From NIOZ-UU13 sp964417935 (lineage in GTDB: Bacteria > Planctomycetota > Phycisphaerae > Sedimentisphaerales > Anaerobacaceae), in assembly GCA_964417935.1 (NCBI GenBank), contig CAYQKF010000002.1:37120-101119 (forward strand): DNA of 64,000 bases, given 5' to 3'. Every line of letters begins with the position of its first letter. The stretch's first letter is position 1. Made by a program: the position numbers and the translations under genes. The notes under the pieces were generated by a model. It was not told where the DNA came from and searched no databases. It was given only the letters and a program-made list of their open reading frames with translations. This document shows positions 1 to 9,129 of the stretch, in pieces.

Positions 1-311
1 TCTTCGGCATGAATCGCCTGCATAACCGGCCACGAAGAGTCTTTTTTCAATTCTTCCCACTGCCGCAAAACTTCGCTCGCAGCCCGGTTATGACGCTTTC
101 TTTGTCGAAACTCCAGCAGGCAGCGGTTTACCGCGACTTTCATCAACCACTTCAATGCCTCCTGGTCGCCGAGGTACCTGGGCGGTCCCTTTACAGCCTC
201 AATATACACATCCTGCAAAATATCCTGTCCTTCATCTGCGCTCAGCCCCATCGCAACCACAAGGCGTCTCAGCCGCTCGATGTGCCTGATGAAGACCGAG
301 TGTATACTCAT
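1..311 (-). CDS. ECF-type RNA polymerase sigma factor, C-terminus cut by window edge
   Basis: An open frame of 103 codons runs off the left edge. The translation begins MSIHSVFIRHIERLRRLVVA and continues with GLSADEGQDILQDVYIEAVK, which matches the sigma-70 region 2 helix (D-A-E-D-ILQDVY type) of extracytoplasmic sigma factors. The next part, ALKWLMKVAVNRCLLEFRQR, matches the end of region 2 (the W-L-x-x-VAxNxCLxxxR pattern). Region 4 lies outside the window. An in-frame stop lies a short way upstream of the ATG; a TTG about nine codons upstream is another possible start. It would direct RNA polymerase to a specific regulon. The family call is well supported; its target genes cannot be seen. 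Confidence 0.82.
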   Translation of the reverse strand, partial: MSIHSVFIRHIERLRRLVVAMGLSADEGQDILQDVYIEAVKGPPRYLGDQEALKWLMKVAVNRCLLEFRQRKRHNRAASEVLRQWEELKKDSSWPVMQAIHAE

Positions 312-391
312 ACCGTTGGTCGCTTTCCTTATCGCTCGCAAGCAAATTCTTCTTCAATAAATACAGTGCGCAGCGACAGATGGGTGTTACC

Positions 392-415
392 AGGAAAATT
401 TAAAAAAATTTTCCT
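392..415. terminator. Perfect AT-rich hairpin after the epimerase-like gene
   Basis: AGGAAAATTT, then AAAA, then AAATTTTCCT: a perfect 10-bp stem with a 4-nt loop. It lies 15 nt beyond the stop of the minus-strand gene ending at 430 and about 80 nt before the sigma factor start. It could end transcription of the upstream gene or act as an operator for the sigma factor. It lacks a clear U-tract after the stem. Confidence 0.4.
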
Positions 416-429
416 ACTTCACCCGTAGC

Positions 430-1383
430 TTAACTAAAAGCTCTTCGCAGGAGGGCAAGGCTCTTGGGTATAGCGGTTTTGTAGTCTTCGTGTCCTTCAA
501 ATTCGAGAGAGACATAGCCGCGGAAATTGTGTTTGCGCATAATCCGGGCGATGCGTGGATAATCCAAATCGAGTGCGTACCAGATACCGCCGCCATAGTA
601 GGTCTTGGCTTGCATAAACACCGTTTGGGGGGCGCACTGTTCGAGCTTGTCGTAAGGATCTTCGAGGAAATTGCCGGTATCCAGCAAGACCTTCAGCCAG
701 GGCGAGTCAATCGCATTGACGATTCTCATCAGACCTTCCGGTGTTCGGGCCAGACCCCAGTGATTTTCCAATCCGAGGATTACGCCGCACTTTTCGGCGG
801 CAGGCAGGCATTTCTCGATGCTCTCGATGACCCATCCGAAGCCGTCATCATCGGTATATCCGGGCAGGCGCGGTTCGATGCCGTGGTCCTCCATCAATTT
901 GTCGAAGCTCCTTGTGGTACCCCATCTACCGGTATTGATGCGTATTATGGGGATACCGAGTTTGTAAGCTAACTCAACACACTTTATGGTGTGGTCGATA
1001 TTTTTCTGCCTTCTTGCTTTATCGGGGGAGACGAAACCCTGATGCGTGGACATCCCACACAGGTCAATGCCGTTGATAAGCGCACGGCGTTTGAGGTTTT
1101 GGAGATAATCGTTGGATTCCTTTCCCATTTGAATATGGAGTATCTCAACGCCATCGAAGCCCATCTCGGCAGCTTCATCGATGCACGTTTCAATAGGCAA
1201 TTTCAGATCCCTTTTAAACCGCCAGAACGAATACGTCGAGACGGCTATCGGATTAGTACGCCGCGACTTTGTACTGCTTTCTCCGGCGAATGTTTGTGTA
1301 GCAAATGAATGCGAAGTAAGACCAAGGCCCGCAGTCGCTGCAACCGAACGGCTAAGAAATGTTCTGCGTTTAATCGATTTCAT
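430..1383 (-). CDS. Tat-exported xylose isomerase-like TIM-barrel protein (sugar phosphate isomerase/epimerase family)
   Basis: About 317 residues. A twin-arginine leader (RRTFLSRS, then a hydrophobic stretch) is followed by an AP-endonuclease-2/xylose-isomerase-like barrel. Visible family marks are GFDGVEI near the second strand, GLENHWG, LLDTGNF and a final SLEFEG, which provide the usual acidic metal ligands. The start is the ATG at 1383, placed a few bases after GGAGAG; a TTG five codons upstream lies within that ribosome site. The gene lies 82 nt downstream of a sulfatase maturase and in the same direction, so it may be the last gene of the 5499-430 catabolic run. Related proteins isomerise or epimerise sugars; the substrate here is unknown. 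Confidence 0.85.
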   Translation of the reverse strand: MKSIKRRTFLSRSVAATAGLGLTSHSFATQTFAGESSTKSRRTNPIAVSTYSFWRFKRDLKLPIETCIDEAAEMGFDGVEILHIQMGKESNDYLQNLKRRALINGIDLCGMSTHQGFVSPDKARRQKNIDHTIKCVELAYKLGIPIIRINTGRWGTTRSFDKLMEDHGIEPRLPGYTDDDGFGWVIESIEKCLPAAEKCGVILGLENHWGLARTPEGLMRIVNAIDSPWLKVLLDTGNFLEDPYDKLEQCAPQTVFMQAKTYYGGGIWYALDLDYPRIARIMRKHNFRGYVSLEFEGHEDYKTAIPKSLALLRRAFS

Positions 1384-1465
1384 AATTTGTCTCTCCAAAT
1401 ATTATTTCTTTCGTTACATATTGCCGGAACCTGCCAATACCAACGTCCCTTATATTTTGAGTCCG

Positions 1466-2605
1466 TCAGACAATGGGACGGTTGTTGTTAGCTGAGGCGG
1501 CGTTAATCTCAGCAGCTATCTGTGTAAATCTCGGTATTGTATAATCAAAAAATCGCTTGTAGCCCTCACAAAAATAGCTTTCTCGTCCAAAGCCCTCTTT
1601 ATCAAACGGCGCCCTGTCTTTCATACAGCCGCCGCGGCAGACCGCCAGGTGTCGGCAGACAAGACATTTATTACAGAGATTCTGCTTGGCCCGTGCAAAG
1701 GTTCGCTTTTTACTGCTGGAGGCCAGCTTTTCTATCGGCGTTTCAAAAATGTTGCCCAATCGCCACCTCGGCTCGACAAAAAAATCACAGCAGAATGCGT
1801 CACCTGTATGTTCGATAACAATGTATTGACTGCACTGCTTGTCGAATGTGCAAATCGTGTGCCTGCCCGTAACGTAATACGACAGGAACGAATCGAAATC
1901 GCGAATGCTCAGATTTCGCGGCCCATATTCATACCAGCGGTCAAATATCCTGCACAAGAATTCACCATACTGCTTCGGCGTAATTGAAAAATCCGTAATT
2001 TCATTTGTCGCCGGGTCAAGCTCTACACAAGGAATAAACTGTAAAAACCTCGTCCCAAGCCCAACCAAAAAATCAAATACCTCGTCCGGATGTCCCACAT
2101 TTTTATCATTCAGCAGAGTCAATGTGTTAAATTCAACCTTATACTCCTTGCAGTTTTCAATTGCCCGCATCACTTTATCGAATGTCCCTGAGCCGGAATG
2201 GTCGAGGCGGTAGTAGTCGTGCATTTCTTTAGGGCCGTCGATACTGACGCCGACAAGGAACTTATTATCATGCAGGAACCGGCACCATTCGTCATTCAGT
2301 AAAATGGCGTTGGTTTGCAGCGAATTGCCGACCTCCTGGCCGGGGCTGCCGTATTTCTTTTGCAGCTCCACCGTTTTTTTATAGAAGTCAAGACCCATCA
2401 GTGTCGGCTCGCCCCCCTGCCAGGCAAAGCCGGCCAACGGAAAACGCAACTCCATATAATCCTTAACAAGTCTTTCGAGCACCTCATCGCTCATTCGCTG
2501 TCTGCCCTGGCCGACTTCGGGCGCCCGGTGCTTGTAAAAACAATATTTACAATCAACGTTGCAATCTGAACCTGATGGCTTGATTAAAAGAGTAAACGGC
2601 TGCAT
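1466..2605 (-). CDS. Anaerobic sulfatase-maturating enzyme (radical SAM/SPASM)
   Basis: 379 residues. The radical SAM cluster motif is C15-N-V-D-C19-K-Y-C22, followed by FAWQGGEPTLMG, a hallmark of sulfatase maturases. The C-terminal SPASM part carries CNKCLVCRHLAVCRGGC and a later FCEGY, giving the Cys set for auxiliary 4Fe-4S clusters. Known members oxidise a Cys or Ser of sulfatases to formylglycine without oxygen. The start ATG overlaps the stop of the upstream sulfatase as TAATG, so the two are very probably translationally coupled; that sulfatase has a Cys-type site (CGASR), which fits. A close paralogue lies at 5618-6784. Confidence 0.95.
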   Translation of the reverse strand: MQPFTLLIKPSGSDCNVDCKYCFYKHRAPEVGQGRQRMSDEVLERLVKDYMELRFPLAGFAWQGGEPTLMGLDFYKKTVELQKKYGSPGQEVGNSLQTNAILLNDEWCRFLHDNKFLVGVSIDGPKEMHDYYRLDHSGSGTFDKVMRAIENCKEYKVEFNTLTLLNDKNVGHPDEVFDFLVGLGTRFLQFIPCVELDPATNEITDFSITPKQYGEFLCRIFDRWYEYGPRNLSIRDFDSFLSYYVTGRHTICTFDKQCSQYIVIEHTGDAFCCDFFVEPRWRLGNIFETPIEKLASSSKKRTFARAKQNLCNKCLVCRHLAVCRGGCMKDRAPFDKEGFGRESYFCEGYKRFFDYTIPRFTQIAAEINAASANNNRPIV

Positions 2606-4035
2606 TATTTCTTGAGTCCCTGAATCATCTTGCTCAATTTTTTTACTAACTCTTTATTCTCCGGCCTTTCGGAAATATTCACATTCTCGACCCAGTCAAC
2701 AGAATGGTCATACAGCATTCGTGCATATACTTTATCTTTCTTGTCACGCCATTCCGTATAGCGATACCGGTCGGTCTTGACCGAATCACCTCTGAAATAT
2801 CTGCTAAATACTGCCTTTTTCCAAGAAAGGTTCGGATTTTTCAAAAGCGGCACAAAACTCTTGCCCTGTAAATGGCCCGGCAGTGATAAATTACACAATT
2901 CGCATAGTGACGGATAAATATCTAAATACTCGGTCAGGGCATGAGTTCTACCACCGGCTTTTATTCCAGGCGCTCTTACGATTAAAGGCGAATGCAAAGA
3001 TGTCTCAAAATTACAGTGCTTACACCACAAGCCGTGTTCACCCAGGTTCCAGCCGTGGTCACCCCAGAGTACCACTACCGTATCATCCCGCAGGCCCAGA
3101 CGGTCAAGCTCAGCCAATACCCTGCCTATCTGGGCATCGGTGTAACTGACGCACGCATAATAGCCGTGAATAAGTGTACGGGCCATCTCCTCGGACAGCG
3201 GCCCCTTTTGGGGAATACCGTGGTATGCCCGCAGCTCGCCCCAGTTATGCAAAGCCGCATCGGGGGCACCTTTGGGCCTGAAAGGATTATCGGCTAAATC
3301 GATTTCTTCTCTCTTATATAAATCCCAGTATCTCTTTGGAGCATTAAAGGGCAGGTGTGGTTTTAGAAAGCCAAGCGCAAGGAAAAACGGCTTGTCCATT
3401 TTTTCAAGACGGCGCAAATCTGAAATACCCTTGTCCGCAATCATCCCATCAAAATAAGCATTGTCGGGGACATCAGCATTCTCGAAAGCAGGTCCTTTAT
3501 GGGCCGAGGTCTGCTCAGCCATTTTTTTGTTCTCCTCCAGCAAATAATTCCTCCAGGCACCTTTCGGCCGCCAGGGCTCCTCGCTCCAACCATCCAGACA
3601 ATCGGTGCGGTGGTGGAATACCTTACCGTTGGAGATAGTATGGTATCCGTTGTTCCTGAAGTGTTTCGCAACACTAAGCGCACCGGGCAGGTCCTTCTGC
3701 GCCCAGGTATCATAGCCGAGGAATCTATTCGCTGTCGGCCGAACTCCCGTCATAAGACTGGCACGTGAAGCGCCACAAACCGGAACCTGGCAGTAAGAAC
3801 GCAGAAAAACAACACCATCCTCGCCCAAACAGTCTATGTTCGGAGAGAGCATCTGTTTATGGCCGTAGCAGCCAAGCTGTGGACGCAGATCATCCACGGC
3901 TATAAAAAGAACGCTAGGCCTCTTTTCACCCTCGGCACTCCTTTCCCTCGCAAACAAATGCGCCGGCATTACCATAGCCGCCGCCCCCAACCCCACAGCT
4001 TTTAGAAAATTTCGACGATTTAAGTTTTCGTTCAT
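2605..4035 (-). CDS. Sulfatase, Cys-type, iduronate-2-sulfatase-like
   Basis: 476 residues with a twin-arginine leader (NRRNFLKAVGLG). The metal-binding start of the alkaline-phosphatase fold is FIAVDDLRPQLG (Asp48 and Asp49). The formylglycine site is C87-G-A-S-R91, the Cys form of C/S-x-P/A-x-R with Ala in the third position, as in iduronate-sulfatase-like enzymes. A further metal site is GDHGWNLGEHG. It should hydrolyse a sulfate ester of a glycan after maturation. It is coupled by a 1-nt overlap to the maturase downstream and lies 18 nt after the glycosidase at 4054, so substrate trimming and desulfation are probably co-expressed. Confidence 0.93.
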   Translation of the reverse strand: MNENLNRRNFLKAVGLGAAAMVMPAHLFARERSAEGEKRPSVLFIAVDDLRPQLGCYGHKQMLSPNIDCLGEDGVVFLRSYCQVPVCGASRASLMTGVRPTANRFLGYDTWAQKDLPGALSVAKHFRNNGYHTISNGKVFHHRTDCLDGWSEEPWRPKGAWRNYLLEENKKMAEQTSAHKGPAFENADVPDNAYFDGMIADKGISDLRRLEKMDKPFFLALGFLKPHLPFNAPKRYWDLYKREEIDLADNPFRPKGAPDAALHNWGELRAYHGIPQKGPLSEEMARTLIHGYYACVSYTDAQIGRVLAELDRLGLRDDTVVVLWGDHGWNLGEHGLWCKHCNFETSLHSPLIVRAPGIKAGGRTHALTEYLDIYPSLCELCNLSLPGHLQGKSFVPLLKNPNLSWKKAVFSRYFRGDSVKTDRYRYTEWRDKKDKVYARMLYDHSVDWVENVNISERPENKELVKKLSKMIQGLKK

Positions 4036-4053
4036 TGCAAAACCCTTTCATTC

Positions 4054-5499
4054 CTATTCAAACGCATAATCCCGTTCAAATGTCCTTGGGATTGTTTGTA
4101 ATACCGAGACACCCGCCAAATCACCGCTAATCAAAAAAGGCCGGGGCCCGGTGACAATCGAGAGCCTGTCTGAAACAAATTCATTTTTTCTGCCAGCCCC
4201 AGCGTCTCCCGTCGCTATACGGGGCTGCGGGCCAACCCAGTCACGAAATCCCCAGGAGCTTTTGTAAGGCCTGTGTCCAAGCTGCTGAATCATCAGACGC
4301 TTTGGCGGAAATTTCGTCTGCAAAATAACCTGACGGTCATTGTCGTCAGAAAACCACAAGGCCCACACATCACGTTCTTTATACCTGAATCGAAGTACCC
4401 AAAGATTATCATCTTTTGTTTTCAGACGGTCAATATATTCACCTCGCGCGATTAGGTCAGAGATATCCGCCAGGACATAATATGCAGGCTTAGGTGTCAA
4501 ATCAGGTCGAACAATCCCAAAGTTGTTTTCATTGTACTCGGCTCTCCAGCCGTCATCCTGGAAGTCATACCACCAAAGACCGCGGAAAGATGACGATGTG
4601 CGTGCAAGAAGATACAGCCTCGCCAGATATGAAGCTGATAGTTCCGGCTCAGTGCCCCGCTTGCCGATATGAGTAGGCCAGCCCATTTCGGTAACATAGA
4701 AAGGGACATCTTTGCCATTATTATATTCGCGCAGCATCCTCTGCACATCATCCATCCAGGCCGAACACGCCTCCGGAGAACGCTCCGGGAATTTGCTGCC
4801 GTAGTTGTAGCTGTGAATTGACACGGCATCACAATAATCGAGGGCGTCAAGCTGAATAATCTTTTCAAACCAGCCTTTTTTTACCCCGCCGCTGGTGCAT
4901 CCGCCTGCTATGACAATTGCCTTAGGCTCAATAGCCTTGATGCGGGGATAAACCGCCTTGAGCAGCTTGATATAATCCTCAGGTGAACCACCCACATTGT
5001 AAGGCTTTCTCATGCCGATTCCAATGTCCCATTCATTCCATATCTCGTAGAGACGAACGTCTTTCCCGAAATGACGAACCACAAACTCAGCGTAACGACA
5101 AAAACCCTCAATAGCCTCAGCCGATTTTGGACGGTCGCCGTCATCATAAAAGCGATTAGCATAGTCAAGTATGAGCATAACATCCAATCCGGCAGCACTC
5201 GCCCGACGAACATAGTGAGTATATCGCTCCGGCATAACGAGCCTGCCTTTCTCCCGTTCCAGGCTCGACCAGGTCGCCTCATCACGGATCGCACCAATGC
5301 CGGCATTTTTCATACTCTCGATGTTCATCTCCACTATACCTTTGTCCTGGCTAAAGTGTGTACAGACGCCTACGTTGAAACGTTTCGGTGCTTTCCCTCT
5401 CGTGGATGGACCATCCGCAACTGCGGTCTCGCTCAACCCAGCCCAAAAAATTAACATTACAACAATCAGAAATCGGATAATACCGTTTTTATTAAGCAT
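4054..5499 (-). CDS. Secreted clan GH-A glycoside hydrolase (GH39/GH5-like)
   Basis: 481 residues with an N-terminal signal segment (about residues 8-28). The clan GH-A catalytic pair is visible: acid/base in YEIWNEW (N155-E156) and nucleophile in YVTEMGWP (E271). Between them the alternating strand/helix pattern of a (beta/alpha)8 barrel is seen, with DAVSIHSYN on strand 6. A C-terminal beta-rich part follows after residue 350. The Asn-Glu pair and spacing fit GH39, GH5 or an unclassified relative; the exact family needs a profile search. It opens a run of four same-strand genes with the sulfatase, maturase and epimerase-like protein. Confidence 0.82.
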   Translation of the reverse strand: MLNKNGIIRFLIVVMLIFWAGLSETAVADGPSTRGKAPKRFNVGVCTHFSQDKGIVEMNIESMKNAGIGAIRDEATWSSLEREKGRLVMPERYTHYVRRASAAGLDVMLILDYANRFYDDGDRPKSAEAIEGFCRYAEFVVRHFGKDVRLYEIWNEWDIGIGMRKPYNVGGSPEDYIKLLKAVYPRIKAIEPKAIVIAGGCTSGGVKKGWFEKIIQLDALDYCDAVSIHSYNYGSKFPERSPEACSAWMDDVQRMLREYNNGKDVPFYVTEMGWPTHIGKRGTEPELSASYLARLYLLARTSSSFRGLWWYDFQDDGWRAEYNENNFGIVRPDLTPKPAYYVLADISDLIARGEYIDRLKTKDDNLWVLRFRYKERDVWALWFSDDNDRQVILQTKFPPKRLMIQQLGHRPYKSSWGFRDWVGPQPRIATGDAGAGRKNEFVSDRLSIVTGPRPFLISGDLAGVSVLQTIPRTFERDYAFE

Positions 5500-5617
5500 A
5501 AGTTTCTCCTCGATATTAGATTTATAATAAATCTTCTCCCCCTGACGCGAAAATGTATCATAAATCGGCTTGCAACGCCATTATTTTTCAATCATCGTAT
5601 GACCGCAATTTTCGCAA

Positions 5618-6784
5618 TCACTTTTGGATGCGCAGCCTGATTCTATCAGCCGAACGGGTGTGTCTGGAAGCAGAACCATCTTCTATGGCCGCAGCTATCT
5701 GCATAAACCTCGGTATTGTGTAATCGAAAAACTGCTTATAAGCCTCACAGAAATAACTTTCCCCGCCGCTGTCTTCAGTATTCAAACGGACCCTGTCTTT
5801 CATACATCCGCCGCGACATATATCAAGGTGGCTGCATAGAAGGCACTTATTACAAAGATTTTGCTTCTCGCGGGCAAAGGCCCGCTTTTTACTGCCGGTG
5901 GCGAGTTTTTCCAACGGAGTTTCAAGAATGTTGCCTAATCGCCACTTCGGCTCGACAAAAAACTCACAGCAAAAGGCATCGCCCGTATGCTCGACAACAA
6001 CGAAACCCGCGCACTGCTTACTGTACGTGCAAATCGTGTGCTTACCCATAACGTAATAAGTTACCAACGAATCAAACTCACGAATATTCATCTTTTCCGG
6101 CCCATATTCATACCAGAGGTCAAAAAGCCTGCACAAAAAATCGCCATATTGTTTCGGCGTAATTGAAAAGTCCGCAATGTTGCCAGTCCCAGGCTCTCTC
6201 TCAACACAGGGGATAAACTGTAAATATGTCAGCTCATTCTCAATCAAGAAATCAAACAGCCTCTCCGGATGCTCCACGTTTTTATTATTCAGCAAAACAA
6301 GGGCACTAAATTCAACCTGATGCTTTTTGCAGTTTTCGATGCCTTTCATTACCCTGTCAAAAGTGCCTGAGCCGGAATGGTCAACACGATACTGGTCGTG
6401 AAATTCTTTTGGCCCATCGATACTGATGCCGAGAAGAAACTTATTTTGGTGCAGGAACCGGCACCAGTTATCATCAAGCAAGACCCCGTTGGTTTGCAGG
6501 GTATTGCTTACCTCTTGGCCGTTGCTGCCGTACCTTTTTTGTAATTCCACCACCCTTCTAAAAAAATCCACTCCCATTAGTGTCGGCTCACCACCCTGCC
6601 AGGCAAACCCGACCACCCCAAAGCCCAATTTCATATAATCTTTAACGAGTTTTTCGAGAACCTCATCGGTCATTCGCTGCCTGCCCCGTCCAAACTCCGG
6701 TGCTCTGTCCTTATAGAAACAGTACGCACAATCAATATTGCAATCTGAACCAGATGGCTTGATTAAAAGAGTAAATGGCTGCAT
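5618..6784 (-). CDS. Second anaerobic sulfatase-maturating enzyme (radical SAM/SPASM)
   Basis: 388 residues from the MQPFTLLIKPSGSDC start. It is a close paralogue of the protein at 1466-2605 across its whole length: C15-N-I-D-C19-A-Y-C22, FAWQGGEPTLMG, and the SPASM cluster CNKCLLCSHLDICRGGC. A longer frame (11 extra codons) would overlap the GH95 gene, whereas the ATG at 6784 lies 5 nt after that gene's stop and matches the paralogue start. Unlike its sister it has no sulfatase next to it; its upstream partner is a fucosidase-family enzyme. It may serve the other sulfatases at 37.5-40.6 kb. The divergent C-terminal tail (after FCEAY) is lineage-specific. Confidence 0.93.
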   Translation of the reverse strand: MQPFTLLIKPSGSDCNIDCAYCFYKDRAPEFGRGRQRMTDEVLEKLVKDYMKLGFGVVGFAWQGGEPTLMGVDFFRRVVELQKRYGSNGQEVSNTLQTNGVLLDDNWCRFLHQNKFLLGISIDGPKEFHDQYRVDHSGSGTFDRVMKGIENCKKHQVEFSALVLLNNKNVEHPERLFDFLIENELTYLQFIPCVEREPGTGNIADFSITPKQYGDFLCRLFDLWYEYGPEKMNIREFDSLVTYYVMGKHTICTYSKQCAGFVVVEHTGDAFCCEFFVEPKWRLGNILETPLEKLATGSKKRAFAREKQNLCNKCLLCSHLDICRGGCMKDRVRLNTEDSGGESYFCEAYKQFFDYTIPRFMQIAAAIEDGSASRHTRSADRIRLRIQK

Positions 6785-6789
6785 TGTCT

Positions 6790-9105
6790 CTAATCTTTTC
6801 GCACAAACACAATCCACTGGCCGGGTAACATCTGTATGTGAAGTTCATTGTCAGCTTCCTGCACCTGCTCCTTTGCGATACCCTCGACTTTGAACTGCGA
6901 TCTCGCAAACGGATTTTCAAGACGGCACATCCCTTCTTTCTCCGCAATTATTTCAACACGTCTTGTCAGCCCTTCGCGCCGTTCGGCCGATACAAGAAAA
7001 GCACCTTCAGCCCTGAGCGTTGTGAAAGAAACATCCTTCCAGGAATCCGGGATGGCGGGGAATACTCTTATTGTCCCGCTGTAGCTTTGCAGCAGCATCT
7101 CCTGCAGACCAGCCGCTGCGGCAAAATTCCCTTCCAAAGTAAACGGACGGTAACGAAAATTCGAATATCCTTTGCCGGACTGGTCGCCATTACAGTGAAA
7201 ACTGCTCCGCAGACAAAATGCCGTGGAAAATATCTCCAGCGCCTCTTCCGCTTTTTCGCCGTCACGCGCCCGAGCGGCTATGTTCGCCAGCCAGCTAAAA
7301 CTGTATCCGCACCACATGCTCGTGCCTTTTTGCTCGAGGTCGGCAAGAGAAGCTCTGATGATAGCTCGGTCCTCCAGGCCGTTTTCCCAGCGCACTAATC
7401 CCAACGGATGAATCGCCATCAAATGTGAAAAGTGACGGTGTGACTCCTTCAATGGATAATCCTTCGCAACAAGCATCTTTTTACTCTGCCGGTCAATAGC
7501 CAAATCCGGCATCTCACCAAGCACTTTACGCCAATGCTCAGCTTCTTTTCTTTCACCCAATTCATCAGCAAGCTCAGCAGTTTTCTCAAACGCCCACCGA
7601 ATCAACGCAGTATCGTAATTCGTAATCGTCGGAAACCACGCATCCAGGCGGTTATCGTTAATCTCAGGCGATGAGCTAAGAGGAAGGATTCGCTTGCCGT
7701 CCGGCCCCTTTTCTGTAACCGCCTCAAGAAAGATAGCCATATCTCTCAGCCACGGATAAGCGCGTTCCCGCAGAAATTTCCTGTCCATACTATATCGCCA
7801 GTGCAGGTAAAAATGGTGTCCCAGCCAGGCGGCCGTCGTTGCCGAGTGTGTGTACTGGTGCCAGCCGCCGATTTGTTTCTGCTCTAAGTCTGCCGTCATA
7901 GGGACATTCAGGCCGGGCAAATCAAAAAACCGCCTGGTCCAGGCCCTCGCGTTTCCCCTTGTACTCCACAGCCAGTTGACAAACCCGAGCGCCCCTTCAA
8001 GCTGATTGCCGCTGTAAGCAGGCCAGTAGCTCAGTTCGGTGTTAAGGTCGTGGTGATAGTCTCCCTTCCAGGGTGGAATCTTACCGTTGTCTGCTGTCCA
8101 CGGCCCCTGCAAAGTTATTGGCGGCGTGTCGGGCCGGGCCGCTGCACCGAATTTGTACATCTCAAGATAGCACTGCCTTTCAATTATGAAATTCGGCACG
8201 CGTACCGAAGACCTGCTCCAGAACGAGTCCCACCACTTTCGGTGTGCAATAACTGATTTAGCAAGTCCAACTCTAAGAGCCTTTTCACAATTCTCACGGG
8301 CCTTCTGCAGAGGCTCCTTTGATTCGTTCGACGTTGTAATCGACCAGGCCCCCAGCCATTCGCCTTCTTTTTCCTTCCAGGCTACAGCAACAGCAAACTT
8401 CAATCCGCCCCACCCTTCCTGCAGATAGCCTGTCCAGTTATCACCGCTGGATTCAATCGGTGCTTTATACCTCAGGCTTGCCAAGTCACCGGCGCTGATT
8501 TTGCCCGGTCCGGCCTCATCAGTAATCTCACCCGCAAAAGGCGGAGTTGTTAGCTTGAGCTTAACAGGTTCGACCGAACGGATATGAATCATACCGACCG
8601 GCTCTCCCGCATGGATAAAAACTCGCACTTTACATTTGCCCTGAAACTGAACCGTCGCCATCGCCTTGGCGAGGTCCAGCGATGCCTTCTCAAAGACCGG
8701 ATTATTACCAATTGTCAACTCGATACGACCGGCCGGTATCTTCGTCGGACCGGCATTCCCATAAGGAACATCGTAAAGCCGGTGAAGGTCTGCTAATCGT
8801 CCTTCTTTAACCCACTGCCGCATAGTCTTGTAGGAATATTCCTTTGTGTAGAACTCAGGCACAGGCCGAAGATCCCACAAATCGGTCCTGTCAAGAGATA
8901 TCTTCAAAGGCTTACCATCGCCCCATACCAGAGCGCCAAGCAATCCATTACCCAGCGGTATTGCTTCGTCCCAGGTTTGAGAAGGACTCTCGAATTGCAG
9001 ACCATGCCCCGGCAGCGGCCCCCCAAACAGTTCGAACGCAAAACAGATGATGATAGTTACTATTGAAAGAACCTGATGACCACTTAAAAAACCATATAAT
9101 TTCAC
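6790..9105 (-). CDS. Glycoside hydrolase family 95 (alpha-L-fucosidase type)
   Basis: About 771 residues. The N-terminal domain signature WDEAIPLGNGLLGALVWG plus SLDRTDLWDLRP is typical of GH95. The (alpha/alpha)6 barrel includes YHHDLNTELSYWPAYSGN and, later, LPLSSSPEIND. The C-terminal beta domain has the usual FSTAFCLRSSFHCNGDQSG segment. GH95 enzymes are inverting 1,2-alpha-L-fucosidases or alpha-L-galactosidases. A hydrophobic segment near residues 11-28 suggests export or membrane anchoring. The preferred start is GTG 9105, eight bases after GGAGG; an ATG at 9111 is too close to that site. It is followed 5 nt later by the second maturase. Confidence 0.9.
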   Translation of the reverse strand: MKLYGFLSGHQVLSIVTIIICFAFELFGGPLPGHGLQFESPSQTWDEAIPLGNGLLGALVWGDGKPLKISLDRTDLWDLRPVPEFYTKEYSYKTMRQWVKEGRLADLHRLYDVPYGNAGPTKIPAGRIELTIGNNPVFEKASLDLAKAMATVQFQGKCKVRVFIHAGEPVGMIHIRSVEPVKLKLTTPPFAGEITDEAGPGKISAGDLASLRYKAPIESSGDNWTGYLQEGWGGLKFAVAVAWKEKEGEWLGAWSITTSNESKEPLQKARENCEKALRVGLAKSVIAHRKWWDSFWSRSSVRVPNFIIERQCYLEMYKFGAAARPDTPPITLQGPWTADNGKIPPWKGDYHHDLNTELSYWPAYSGNQLEGALGFVNWLWSTRGNARAWTRRFFDLPGLNVPMTADLEQKQIGGWHQYTHSATTAAWLGHHFYLHWRYSMDRKFLRERAYPWLRDMAIFLEAVTEKGPDGKRILPLSSSPEINDNRLDAWFPTITNYDTALIRWAFEKTAELADELGERKEAEHWRKVLGEMPDLAIDRQSKKMLVAKDYPLKESHRHFSHLMAIHPLGLVRWENGLEDRAIIRASLADLEQKGTSMWCGYSFSWLANIAARARDGEKAEEALEIFSTAFCLRSSFHCNGDQSGKGYSNFRYRPFTLEGNFAAAAGLQEMLLQSYSGTIRVFPAIPDSWKDVSFTTLRAEGAFLVSAERREGLTRRVEIIAEKEGMCRLENPFARSQFKVEGIAKEQVQEADNELHIQMLPGQWIVFVRKD

Positions 9106-9129
9106 AAGCATATCCTCCAATATCAATTA

